64,000 nucleotides of DNA from Carnegiea gigantea. Taxonomy: Eukaryota; Streptophyta; Magnoliopsida; Caryophyllales; Cactaceae. Each line of letters opens with the position of its first letter. Position 1 is the stretch's first letter. Shown here in pieces: positions 42,961 to 53,864 of this stretch. The DNA lies in contig JAKOGI010000347.1 of NCBI GenBank assembly GCA_029747015.1, forward strand, positions 431,501 to 495,500. Reading direction: 5' to 3'. A program made the position numbers and the translations under genes. The notes under the pieces were generated by a model that worked only from the letters and a program-made list of their open reading frames with translations, ran no database searches and was not told the origin of the DNA.

Positions 42961-45935
42961 ATGGTGCATTTTCTAGATTCATCATCCGATCCTAAGAAGC
43001 CAACTCTTACCATCCTGGACAGAAAAGATGATCCAATTGAAGAAAGCGTGACACTCCGTGTAGATATGCCAACAACCCTATCGTCCAGACGTTCTTTACT
43101 CCATAACTACCTTGCAGATTCATGCTGGAGTGTGGAGTCTACCCGTGACATACAAAGATCAGACGGAGTCATCTCGACTTTGAGAGTCTTGAAGCTTAGC
43201 TCGCCATTATTTGCATCTTCAGTCCCTTCCCAAGGAGCAACACCCTTACTTAGGCATCGTATCATGGACGGAACACTATCCTGGGGCAATTTTTCACCTT
43301 GTTTCTCCGACAACTTCTTCATACCGTGCTATTGGGAATGGCTTGAAGACATTCTCGGTCGCAACAAGGACAAACTTAAGGAATGGAGGCTTCATGACGG
43401 ACTATATGCATCACTGTTCTCTTATGACATGAGTCTCACCGCCTTCAAAGTATTTTGTGAGCTGTGGTGCCACACTACCAACACCTTTTGCACAGAGAGT
43501 GGCGATATGTCAATCTCCTTATAGGATTTGCGGACTATAGGTGGACTTCCAGCTGACGGTGCTTACTACGAAGAAGTCATTCCACCCGCCAGAGAACTCC
43601 TTTTTGCAGGACGTGGAGGAAATGATATTCCAACGACTTGCACATTCCTTTTTTCTGCATTCCACAGACTATGCCAAGATGTTCATGGCCTTATTCAACT
43701 TCCTGCTACCGAATGAATACGCTTCTGGTTTCGAGGGCGGCAGATTTACACACCTCCTCCCAGTCGTGACAACAGAAAGCGAGTTAAAGCTCCAACAAAC
43801 ACATCATGTCCATCTGGTATGATTGCTCCTCGCACAAGGCGAACGAAGAGAGATAAGGACCCTTTTGTGACGCTCAACATTCCTGAGGCTCTAATCGAAG
43901 AGACTTACCTTGCTGCCCTAATTTCCTGTTGGCTGTGCTCATTTGTGCTATCAACTGAAGCAGTGTGCCTTATTCGCCCAACTGTGTTTGTAGCTGCAAG
44001 CAAACTAGCTCGCGGGGAATATCTAAACCTCGCAATTCCTGCTTTGGCTAGCATTTATCGGGGATTACATAGAATTTCCACGGCTCGGAGCTTGAATAAG
44101 TTGGAAGTAATTTTCCCCATTCACTACGTTTATGGATGGTTAGGGACTTACTTTCCAACTTATTTTGATCATCCCCATCATCGGCATGGCCATCCTAAAA
44201 TGGCGAGGTTCTCTGGCGAAAAGATGAATCGGACTCCTGACGTACAAGAAGCTCGAGAACTATTGAAATGCCAGGATCCATCCGTCATGTATTCTAACGC
44301 TCTTATGAAGGATACATCGATCACCTTGATTGACACCCAAAATTTATCCTCAAGCTGGAAAGCATATGTCATTTGCCTCCGCTCTGGGTTTTTGACTTTG
44401 CGACAAGGAAGAACAATTGTGATCGAACCATACTTCCCTTGTAAGTTTGGGCGACAATTTGGCTTCTATCAAGATGTACTCAGTGAGCCACGGATGAATG
44501 ACAGAGAGGGCACCTTACAGGATATAGCTCGCTATTGGTTCAACCTTACAGAACATATAACAAGGTCCAACGTGACAATTCCTGCTCCTCCTGACAAGAA
44601 GTCTACACTGGTTACCATTGCATATGCTAATTGGTGGCGATCTTCACGAGGCGACCTTTTCTCTCAAGGGATTGAACATCCTAGAGGCGAGATGGTGCAA
44701 CCACGAAGAGCTCCTAACGTGAGAATTGCTGATGATGCATCCGCCTTAGTTGTCACATCTGGTAAAGCAAGTGCACATAAGCCAATCATGCAACAGCGTA
44801 ATGAACATACCCTATCTCCAGCTGAGCTTAGAAAAGAAGGAGGGGATAGTTCCTCATTAGGAGCAAACACATCTCCTTAGAAAAGTAGAAGTTGTTCGCC
44901 TGGTAAAGAGAAGATTGAAGCTTTGAGAGGTTTGGGTGTTAGGTCTTCCATTAGTGGAGCGAAAAATTTGTCAGGCTCGAAAAGCAAACTAGACGTTGCC
45001 ACCAAGCTGCCTAACTCCAAGAACAAGTCCAACAGTGCGACGAGCTCACTGAAATCGGTAAACAAAGCAAAGGGAGAGGTGCATCTTGTTATCCTGCCCC
45101 CTTTTCCTTCCCTTTTTTTTACCTAACCCCCCTTTTAATGTAGGGATATACTGCCGAAATCGGAGATAGACTTAAGGTCGTATTTGGTGACAAAGACAGT
45201 GAAGCCACCTTGACTGTGCCTGCTGCCAAGTCGATTGAGGATGATTCTATTAACATAATGCCCTCGCCAATAAAACAAACAGAGCGCTGTGAATCACCTG
45301 CTCCTTCTGTTGCAACCTACTTCTCTGGGAGAATTGCCTCTGGCGTGTTTAATGATTTGGCCTTGAGTGTGAAGTAACGTTTTCAGCAACAGTTGAAAAA
45401 GTTCATCCCAAAGACAGAGGGTGACCTAGGAAATATCCGCCAGGAAGCTGAGCAAATATATGAAACGTTATCATCCTTTCAGGCAGATTATTTGGGGCTG
45501 AAGAATAATGTCGAGGCATACTTGAACGAAGTGGGACAGTATCTGAAATTGAAAGCTCAATTAGAAGATCGGACTCCTACCAAAGATGTGCTAGGTAAGT
45601 GGGCAGCCTTATTGGACAAACTTGGGGAGGCACGAGCTTAAGTGAAAAAGGTCGGTGCGCAGTTTGATGAGACAACTACTGCTATCACCCAAGTTCACAA
45701 GCGAAGGAAGCTACTCGAGGCAGATCTTGAGCGAGCAAAGGCGGATGAGCTGGAACTGCAAGACAAATTAGTAGAGACTGAAACTTCATTGAAGAAAGCC
45801 AAAGATAGTGTGTCTCTTCTTGAACAAGAGGTTGCTGATTTAGATGCTGCCCCCCTAGTTACCGCAGAAGAAACGGCTCAAGTTGAAGCAGCAAGGAAAC
45901 GTGCCCAAGAGCTTTTAGGCACACTGGGTGCCTAG
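42961..45935 (+). pseudogene. Antisense gene in the Tat element: plant mobile domain + coiled coil, five nonsense codons
   Basis: One frame runs 42961-45078, then after a 65-base intron (45079-45143, GT..AG, phase 0) continues 45144-45935: 970 codons including stop. The PMD (about residues 120-560) shows LHDGLYASLF, FCELWCHTTNTF, DMSISL, IGGLPADG, RFWFRGRQ, ISCWLCSFVL, PALASIYRGL and FPIHYVYGWLGTYFP. A basic, serine-rich linker and a C-terminal coiled coil (about residues 740-960, with RRKLLEADLERAKADELELQ) follow. Stops at 43522, 43714, 44878, 45375 and 45639 break it, with no frameshift. PMD proteins include the Arabidopsis MAIN/MAIL1 silencing factors, and PMD genes are known passengers of plant transposons. 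Function in this element is unknown. Confidence 0.85.
45079..45143 (+). other. 65-base intron of the antisense PMD gene
   Basis: gtgcatcttg to taatgtag, with a T/C-rich interior. Removing it joins two open stretches in the same phase (GAG|GGA), and reading through it instead reaches a stop. It is short for a plant intron but within the observed range. Confidence 0.7.
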
Positions 45936-46371
45936 ACCATGTCCGATGGATTTGTTCTAGAATTTTTTTTAATTTATTTTTTTTTTTGAACTCAGTATGA
46001 TTTTATTGTAATTGGTTTTGATGTATTGTAATAAGATGAATCTTTCGATTCGAGTTTACACAATAATATGTAATTGTAACCAATGAACAAAACCAATACA
46101 CTAACACAATGACGGCTGTACTTAAGAAATATATCAAAGTTGCCTACGTACCTAGAGGGAATGTAATACCCTAAAGGATCAAGCCATACGTAGTTCAAGA
46201 ACATAACATTTTTTATTTGTTTTGTTTTGCCGTTCACAGTTTAGACTCTTGCGGGCCAGGAGTAATACAAATGAAATTTAACTTGAAAGTACGAGCAGTT
46301 TAGGCTCTTACTTAGGAGCTTTACAACATTAATTCTATTTCAAGGGTAATAACGCTTCAAGAACTTGCCAT
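45936..46371. other. Convergent 3' ends of the antisense gene and pol
   Basis: 436 bases between the antisense stop (45933-45935) and the pol stop (minus, 46372). AT-rich, with aataat and aataag motifs that could serve as poly(A) signals on either strand. No coding sequence. Confidence 0.5.
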
Positions 46372-47553
46372 TTATGCACCAACTATCTTGTATGCTCCAT
46401 TTGTGTAGACTTCTCTAACTACATAAGGACCATCCCACTTGGAGGTGAGTTTGCTTCCAGACTTGTGAGAAACGATGATCGGTCTTCTTACTGCCAGGAC
46501 CTGGTCTCCTACTTGGAACGAGCGTGGCCGAACCTTTTTGTTGAACGCTCTTGATAAACGGGCTTGGTAGCATTTTAGCTTTTGTTGCGCCTGAAGTCTC
46601 CTCTCATCAAGGGCCTCCAACTCAGCTAAGCGAAGCCTGTGATTTTCATCTTCCGTCAAACCTTCCTGTATGGCGATGCGGAGTGATGGGATTTGAAGCT
46701 CCAACGGTAGAACGACTTCAACTCCATACACCAAAGCGAATGGGGTCGATTGTGTTGGCGTCTTGTACGTTGTTCGATATGCCCAAAGAGCTTCCCCTAA
46801 TCTCTCATGCCAATCCCGTTTAGACTTTGTGACAACCTTTTTGAGTAAGTTGCAAAGCATTTTGTTAAAGGCTTCTGCCAGGCCATTTGCAGGGGCGTTG
46901 TACATGGAAGACTTATGCTGGGAGAACTTAAACTTCTCGCACAGACTTGTCATCAAGCTATTGAAGAAAGGCTTACCATTATTGGTGATAATGTTCCTCG
47001 GCACACCATACCGATAGATAATGTGTGTCCTTATGAAGTCAACCACATTTTCTTTTTTGACCTCTCTTAGTGGGATCGCTTCCGCCTATTTAGAGAAGTA
47101 ATCAGTGGCAGCTAGGATGTAGGAGTGACCAACAGACGATTTAGGCATGATTGGTCCAACAACATCGAGCCCCATGCCTCAAATAGCCAAGATGCAACTG
47201 TTGGGTGGAGAGGTTCGGGAGGTTGATGTATGAAGTTAGCATGGAACTAGTAAGCATCGCACCTCTTTGCATAATTTATGCAATCTTGCACCATAGTGGG
47301 CCAGTAGTAGCCCATCCTTTTAATGCGATCATGTAACCTAGGCCCTGATTGGTGTGCTCCACACACCTGAATGAGCTTCTGTCATTGCTTGCTTTGCTTC
47401 TTCCACGCCCAAGCATCGTAACCAAAGACCAAGAGGGGAGCGTCGATAGATCGTCCCGTTGTAGTAAAGGAAGCTTGAAGCCCTCCGCTGTATTTCTGTC
47501 TTATGCCTTGGGTCACTAGGCAGTTTTCCATGCTCTAAGTACTCAATTATAGA
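46372..47553 (-). pseudogene. Tat integrase domain, frameshifted, catalytic Asp lost
   Basis: Minus-strand integrase, which inserts the cDNA copy into the genome. The zinc-binding region (EAHSG, then frameshifted) is broken by a 2-base loss near 47362 and a 1-base loss near 47171, with stops at 47249 (TAG) and 47088 (TAG). The catalytic core has GLDVVGPIMPK (first Asp). At the second catalytic Asp the sequence reads IITNNGKPF (about 46990-46980), where related integrases have TDNG: a GAT to AAT change. The Glu is kept in GLAEAFNK. The C-terminal part (FQVGDQVLAVRRP, KWDGPYVVREV) is open to 46372. There is no chromodomain, as in Tat. Confidence 0.88.
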
Positions 47554-48108
47554 TTAGCGCCAATCTTCTACATCTGTTTCAAGAACACATATCATGTTGA
47601 CGTCTTCCTCTGAGTTTTCATCATCAGGTGGAACAACCCAGCAACTACATACTGGAATAGTCATTCCTTCTTCTGCCCCCAGTGCCAAAGTGGCTGCGAG
47701 GCTTGCTAGTGCGTTAGCCATCTTGTTGGCACTCCTTGGCACGTGCTCTAACTTGATCATGTCCAACTTATTTAGTAGGCGTAATGCTTGCCTGTGATAC
47801 GGGACAAGGTCCTCTTTCTTGACCTCGTATTCGTCAAGTAGTTGATTAATGACTAACTGCGAGTCACCATATATGTTGAGATCGGTGATCCCCATCTCAA
47901 TAGCCATTTCAAGGCCCAAGTTAAGCGCTTGGTATTCCGCCGCATTGTTAGAGCATAACTGAGTGAGCACAAATGAATACGGAAGAATGTGCTTTTCGGG
48001 GGAGACGAAGACTACTCCTGCACCAGCGCCATCACGTCTAGCTGCGCCATCGAAATACATTTCCCAGGGAGGGAGGATATCGATGTAGAACACGCCTTCT
48101 CCTGGCAA
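47554..48108 (-). pseudogene. Tat second (archaeal-type) RNase H domain
   Basis: RNase H fold with YFDGAARRDGAGAGVVF (Asp), SNNAAEYQALNLGLEMA (Glu), IYGDSQLVINQLL (Asp) and HVPRSANKMANALASLA. The catalytic D-E-D is present; the last Asp position reads Asn. It degrades RNA in the RNA-DNA hybrid. It is separated from upstream pol by TAA 48124-48126 and from integrase by TAA 47554-47556 (probably CAA before). The extra archaeal-type RNase H after the Gypsy one is diagnostic of the Tat lineage. Confidence 0.85.
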
Positions 48109-48123
48109 GTCATCATTTAGCTC

Positions 48124-48669
48124 TTAATCATCAGGAATGGGATGATCTGCCAAGAAATCTGTCAACGCTTGCCCCTTAACTGCTCTTTGGGGTACATAGA
48201 CAAGGTCGTACTGTTTTAAGATGACCGCCCATTTTGCCAGTCGCCCATTTAAGATTGGCCTAGATAAGATATACTTGATGGGATCAGTTTTGGAGATCAC
48301 TTGCACTGTATAGGCCTGCATGTAATGCTTTAATTTCTGGATGGCAAAGATGAGTGACAAGCACATCTTTTCAATAGGGGAGTACTTCAACTCAGCGCCG
48401 ACCAACGTATGACTTAAGTAGTACAGGGCAACTTCTTTCCCTTCCTCGTTTTCCTGTACGCATAATGCTCCTAGGGATTTTTCTTGAGCTGCAATGTACA
48501 GTCGAAGAGGCTTGCCAGGAATGGGTGCCCCCAATACCGGAGGATGGGACAAATATTCCTTTATTTTTTTGAAAGCCGCTCGGCATGAGTTGTCCCATTC
48601 AAACGGTGCTCCCTTTTTCATGAGGTGGCTGAAGGGGTGACAACGTCCTGTAAAATTTGAGATGAATCT
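48124..48669 (-). pseudogene. Tat first (Gypsy-type) RNase H domain
   Basis: Follows reverse transcriptase in frame after the TGA at 48670-48672 (RRFISN with Arg codon CGA changed to TGA). It reads HPFSHLMKKGAPFEWD, LRLYIAAQEKSLGALCVQ, VALYYLSHTL, YSPIEKMCLSLIFAIQKLKHYM and QALTDFLADHPIP. The usual first catalytic Asp is not evident (YIAAQE), which is common for the vestigial first RNase H in Tat elements. It ends at TAA 48124. Confidence 0.85.
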
Positions 48670-50160
48670 TCAGATGTATGCCAAGCGACCTTGAAGTCCA
48701 CGAAGCTCTCTAAGATTCTTCGGCTCTGGCATCTCTTGAATTGCCTTAATCTTCGATTGGTCGATCTCGATTCCTCGATGGTGAACGATGAAGCCTAAGA
48801 ATTTTCCGAATGAGACACCGAACGCGCACTTGAGCGGGTTCATCTTCAATTGACATCTCCGTAATCGTTCAAAGATCAAACGAAGATCTTGTATGTGGTC
48901 CTCCCTCTTTTTGGACTTGACTACCAAATCATCGACGTAGCATTTAACTTTTTTGTGAAGCATATCATCAAAAATTGTTTGCATTGCCTTTTGGTAGGTT
49001 GCTCCTGCATTCTTAAGTCCGAAGGGCATTACCTTATAGCAAAAAATGCCCTTAGGTGTGCGGAAAACTGTGGCCTCTTGATCCTCTGGAGCCATCAGAA
49101 TCTGATTGTATCCTGCGGTACAATCCATGAATGACAACGCTTCATGCCCTCTAGTTGAGTCGATCATGAGTTCTGTGATAGGTAGCGGGAAATCATCTTT
49201 TGGACAAGCGTCGTTGAGATCCCGGAAGTCCACGCAAATACGAAGTTGTCCATTCTTCTTTCTGACAGGCACGATGTTTGCGATCCATGTTGGGTATTTG
49301 ACCTCGCGAATGAATCCCGCCTCTATGAGTTTGTTGACCTCCTTTTCAATTTCCGGTACCAACTCTGGGCGAAAACGTCGTTGAGGTTGTTTCTTAGGCG
49401 AAATACCCCTTTTGATAGATAATCGATGAACTGCAACCTTCGGGTCCAACCCGGGCATTTCTTTATAGCTCCAGGCAAATACGTCCTTGTACTCTGTCAG
49501 GAGTTCCAAGTACTGCTTTTCTTCTTCTAGTGTAAGTAATGAGCTTACGTAGATAGGGCAAGGCTCTTCATTGGTTCCAAGATTCAGCTCTTTCAGATCA
49601 TCAACTGTAGCCTGGCCCCCATCTTCAAAAGTCTTAGGAGTCTCTGCCAACTCTATCTCGGAGTCTGAGTCATCACATTCGTGGATTGTGATATGATTGG
49701 AAGAAATAGCTTCTTCTTTCTCCGCTTCCTCGTTAGAGCCAGAGATTTTTCGTTGGGCTGTGAAGACCACAGTACGCCTCTTTACTCTTAATGAACCGTC
49801 TGTCTTAATATCGAGACTAGAGAAACATTTCATATGAGAAGGGATTGAACTTTGAACTTCATTTATCATTCCCAAGCAGCTAAATGCAGAGCTTTTCTCG
49901 AGCTGAAGTTGAGAGTTTGAGGACTTTTCACCAACTCCTATCCTGGCAAAAACCGAAGGCTTTGGCTGAGAATCATTTTTGATTCTGTTGAAAACAGAGC
50001 ATCTGTGATCTTTCCCTTTCCCTATACGAGCGAATACTGACAGACGTTTTTTAGAAGTGGATGATTGTAGCCTATCAAACACAGAGGGCTTTGGGTTGGG
50101 TGAAGCATTTTCCTCTTCACTCACATCTACTTCTTCAGCTGAGATGTGTTGAATCACCAA
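48670..50160 (-). pseudogene. Tat reverse transcriptase segment
   Basis: 496 open codons on the minus strand. The N-terminal half is a poorly conserved linker with three repeated S-V-F-x-R-I/L motifs (SVFDRLQSS, SVFARIGKG, SVFNRIKND). The RT begins at about 49500, with LPITELMIDS, RICVDFRDLNDACPKDDFPL (about 49245-49185), FMDCTAGYNQI, FRTPKGIFCYKVMPFGLKNA and CYVDDLVVKSKK (YVDD at about 48943-48932), so the catalytic Asp pair is intact. It is split from the protease segment by TAG (50197-50199) and TGA (50176-50178), and ends at TGA 48670. It makes cDNA from the element RNA. Confidence 0.9.
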
Positions 50161-50196
50161 CTTCTTGTCTCTTCGTCAGCCAGAGATTCTAACTGG

Positions 50197-51564
50197 CTAC
50201 GGTGGCGTGAAACCCAGTCCAACTTTAGAGACTGCTGCTGAACCTCCCTGTTCTTGAATCTTCCTCTGAGTTTCAGTAAGGCCATGAGGCTTGGCTTCGA
50301 CTACCTTTCCTAAAGCAGCTGGATTTTGAAAGTCGTAACCAGCCCTCTCCATAAGCTTGTATGCATTAGGGTCAAATCCTTCCCTAGTCCGTGTGCTTGG
50401 CAAGTCGCCGCCTTCTTTAGAAGAAACGACAAAGCCGGCAAGAGGGGGCCTACTCACCTTAGTCTGCCACATCTTAAGCGCTGGAACTATCGCACTTCCT
50501 TTTAAGGTGACTATGCTAGCTCCATCATCCTTTTTGGTAGCTTCGGTCTCGACGCTTCTGCTTGTACACTCGCTAAAGGGCGATTCGCCCTCCTTACGGT
50601 GAGACCTAGGTATGTACCTTAAGATTGGTGGTACTGATCCTGTGGAAACAGCAGCTTGTTTTGCGACTTGCTCAACACAAGAAGTGGTGCTACCTTGCTT
50701 GGTTGCTTGTTTCTCGAGCTGCTGCTTAGGAGCATCATCTTTTATTGCTCGAGGGGCCTTCTTTGCGACACCTTTGCCTGTGGAAGAAATGGTTGACGGC
50801 ATGGTTTCTTTAGGTGCAGCACCTTCTTCAAAGAACCTTACGTCTGCGAAATGGGACTCAGCCTTAGTGAATGGTTTGACATCTCCATTTATTTTCTTCT
50901 CTCCATCACGGTAGTACTTATGGCATTGATGTAAAGTGGAAGCCACTACCCCATGCTCGTGGAGCCATGGTCGTCCGAGTAACAACCTGTAGGAAGTCCT
51001 AGTGTCGATTACATGGAAGATGGAGGACGTCGTCAAATCTCCCATTATCAGTTCAACGCGAATCATGCCGTTTGCACGTTGGCCCTCAAGGTTAAAGCCT
51101 TGAATCATCGTTCGGCTCTTAGACAGTTCTTCCACTGTGATGCCTAAGTCGTACATTGTAGACTTTGGCATGATGTTGACGGCTGACCCTCCATCTACGA
51201 GAATGCGTCTGACTTTCTGCTCCCTAATGTAACCAGTCATAAACAAAGGACGATTATGGGGCTTGGATCCCAACAACAAATCGTCGTCAGTGAAAGTGAC
51301 TGCGGTGTTGTAATAGGCACACTGAACAGGCCCTTCTGTTGATGCTCCCACATCCTTGATTTTATCAGCATAAAGTTCTGGGTGTTGTAAGGCAACAACA
51401 ACATGTTGGCGCATCTCGTCAGGCAAACAAAAGATTTGCCCCCAGCCCATGCGAGCTGGCAAAGCCTCCAAGACAGTTAAAGTCTTATTAGCTACTCTAG
51501 GAGACCCCTCTTGTCCGTCACTTCCTTCGTCTTCGTCTTCTTCGAGCTCAGAACATGAGATCAT
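50197..51564 (-). pseudogene. Tat protease segment of pol
   Basis: 455 codons from ATG 51564, but the frame is open upstream to beyond 51700, overlapping the gag end. Aspartic protease: RRILVDGGSAVNIMPKSTMY (active Asp at about 51193), then LLLGRPWLHEHGVVASTLHQ. It cuts the polyprotein. A lysine-, serine- and alanine-rich spacer leads towards reverse transcriptase. It ends at TAG 50197-50199. Pol is in the +1 frame relative to gag (minus-strand reading). Confidence 0.88.
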
Positions 51565-51646
51565 GTTAACCGTAACTTTCTCAAAGAAGCCCGTTGGGAA
51601 AAACTCTTTGAGTATGACGGGGACAAGCGGCTCCTGCTCTAGGAGG

Positions 51647-53806
51647 TCAATAGGCAGAGTTTCGTGCCTTTTGCCTATTGACGTTCTTGGACTTCTTCTT
51701 TCCTTTTGAATGACGAGGGTTCTTCTTTCTTCCTTGTCTCTTCCTCCGGCGGAGAGGCGGTGATTGCACTTGGCTTTGCTTCCTTAGCCTCTGGCGAGTG
51801 ACAAGAGTCCATCCCTCTTCATCAACATTAGTTTTATCAGAGACATCCATAATAGGCTCAGTCTCTGGCGCGAGCCCTTTGGAACCAATTGGAATCACCA
51901 CAGGCTCCAGACTTCCAAATTGAATTGTAATTAATTTCTCTCCAAGGGGGGAAATCAATTCGGTATTTAGTCTACCACGAGGTAGAGTATGCTTTGGCCT
52001 CCGGGGCGACGAGGAACACTCCAACTGAGTGGAGATATGATTTGTCTCCACAGTATCGTCCAAATCTAATATTATCTTCCCATCCCTGGCAAGTTGCATA
52101 ATACGCTCCTTGAGCGTAACGCATTTCTCGAGAGGGTGACTGACCACCCTGTGATACCGACAGTATTTTGGGTCGGTAACCCTTCCAGCTTCTTCGGGAC
52201 GTTTCGGTTCTGGAAGTTGGATGACCGCATTTTCAAGGAGATCATCAAGCATTCCTGACAAGTCTGAGTCAGGGAATGGGTATTTCTTCTCCTGCAGTTC
52301 CTTTAATGTAGGACGCTTCTTTCCAGAATCCTTGGAGAATCCACCCTTCTCGTTTTCATACTTGGGCTTTCCGGAGATTCGAACCGGCTCCCCAGTTGAA
52401 ACAGTCATGGCTTCTTTGTTTGAGGACTTAGTGGACTTGGGATTTTTCTTGAATTCGCCCTTGTCCTTTCTAGCGTCAGACGAGGAGGAAGACTTCCCAC
52501 GGTGACTTGCGATAGTTATCTCCATATCATGAGCTTTCGTTGCCAATTCCTGGAAGGTCCTTGGCTTACTCATCTGCAAGACGTATAGTAAATCCCACTC
52601 CATACCCTGAGTACACATTTCAACGGCTGAAGCTTCTGATAGATGGTCCTTACACTCAAGACTTAGGGATCTCCAGCGATTAATGTAATCAAGAACCGGT
52701 TCGTCCTTCCATTGTCTGGTTAACTCTGTCATGCTAACGACACGTTGAGTGCTGTAGAACCGATTCAAGAACTCCTGCTCCATTTGTTCCCAGCTGTCAA
52801 CAGACTCTGGCTCCAAGTCTGTGAACCAGTCGAATGCAATCCCTTTTAAAGTACGAACAAACTGTTTCACCAGTCGGTCCCCCTCTGTGCCAGCATTACT
52901 GCACGTCTCAATGAAGTGGGCAATATGCTGTTTGGGGTTGCCCTTGCCGTCGAACTGGTTGAACTTGGGAGGCTGATAGCCATGTGGCATGCGAAGAGCA
53001 TCAATCCTCTTCGTATAAGGTTTTGTATATAAGTGGGTCTTGTGAGATCCTCCTCCCAACTGAGCCTTGACCGCATTTGCTATTAAGCTCTGAATCTGCC
53101 CAACAGACATCGAGCCTAAAGAGCGGTCTTTTCTTGCCTTGCGCTCGTCATCCGATTCTTCACTGTGGCTGGACTCTTTATCAGAGTCTTCAGTGCCTGA
53201 ACCTTTGTTGGAAGCTTCGGAGGACTTCTTTTCCAGTTTCTTCATCAGCTCAGCAATCTGATCGTTCTGGCGTTTGATTTGAGCGTCCTTTTTTGCACTC
53301 TCTTTAGAGAGCCTATCCAAGGTAGCTTTCATGCTTGCCAGTTGTTCTTCGAAGTTAGTAGCCCCTGTCACCATAACTGGCATGATGACAGTGTCAGATG
53401 ATTCAGCTTCAGCATGCGAGGAAGGTGATCCCTTTGATGATGCTAAAGAGGAATCGCCGCTTGAATAACCATCATCTTCAAAATTGAAGGGTTGAAAAGC
53501 AGGATTCGTGTGGGTTTGGAGTTCATCTATCCCACACGGAATTGTTTGTGGCATGATGAAGCTAGTAACAGACTTTCGCTTCAGAGCATTCGAAGCGATT
53601 TGATTGACTCCATCAGATACCTTGGAGCCGAGGTTTTGAATCTTGTGTGACTGTAATGGTGCAGCCACAACTGATTGTTCTCCAGTAGCTTTTGTCATAC
53701 TTCTCGTCATGACACCACCAGATGCAGCACTTGCAGTTGTTGATCCTTGCGATACAGATCGAACAATTTTCCTTGAAGATTGGCTGGTAGCGTTCTTAGG
53801 GGCCAT
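51647..53806 (-). CDS. Tat retrotransposon gag, 719 codons, open
   Basis: Open from ATG 53806 to the stop at 51647. The N-terminal 250 residues are Ser/Lys-rich, with an acidic stretch and a coiled-coil-like segment (KKDAQIKRQNDQIAELMKKL). The retrotransposon gag domain spans about residues 260-430 (KRIDALRMPHGYQPPKFNQF, HIAHFIETCSNAGTEGD, FVRTLKGIAFDWFTDLE, FLNRFYS). A modified zinc motif, CRYHRVVSHPLEKC, is at about residue 550, then a basic tail. It packages element RNA into particles. ATG 53806 is preceded by about 60 bases of leader after the primer site. Gag appears intact although pol is not. Confidence 0.9.
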   Translation of the reverse strand: MAPKNATSQSSRKIVRSVSQGSTTASAASGGVMTRSMTKATGEQSVVAAPLQSHKIQNLGSKVSDGVNQIASNALKRKSVTSFIMPQTIPCGIDELQTHTNPAFQPFNFEDDGYSSGDSSLASSKGSPSSHAEAESSDTVIMPVMVTGATNFEEQLASMKATLDRLSKESAKKDAQIKRQNDQIAELMKKLEKKSSEASNKGSGTEDSDKESSHSEESDDERKARKDRSLGSMSVGQIQSLIANAVKAQLGGGSHKTHLYTKPYTKRIDALRMPHGYQPPKFNQFDGKGNPKQHIAHFIETCSNAGTEGDRLVKQFVRTLKGIAFDWFTDLEPESVDSWEQMEQEFLNRFYSTQRVVSMTELTRQWKDEPVLDYINRWRSLSLECKDHLSEASAVEMCTQGMEWDLLYVLQMSKPRTFQELATKAHDMEITIASHRGKSSSSSDARKDKGEFKKNPKSTKSSNKEAMTVSTGEPVRISGKPKYENEKGGFSKDSGKKRPTLKELQEKKYPFPDSDLSGMLDDLLENAVIQLPEPKRPEEAGRVTDPKYCRYHRVVSHPLEKCVTLKERIMQLARDGKIILDLDDTVETNHISTQLECSSSPRRPKHTLPRGRLNTELISPLGEKLITIQFGSLEPVVIPIGSKGLAPETEPIMDVSDKTNVDEEGWTLVTRQRLRKQSQVQSPPLRRRKRQGRKKNPRHSKGKKKSKNVNRQKARNSAY

Positions 53807-53864
53807 GTTATCTTCGAGGAAGTGCAGAGTTTGTATTTTGGAGAAAGAGATGAGAGGCAGAGAG

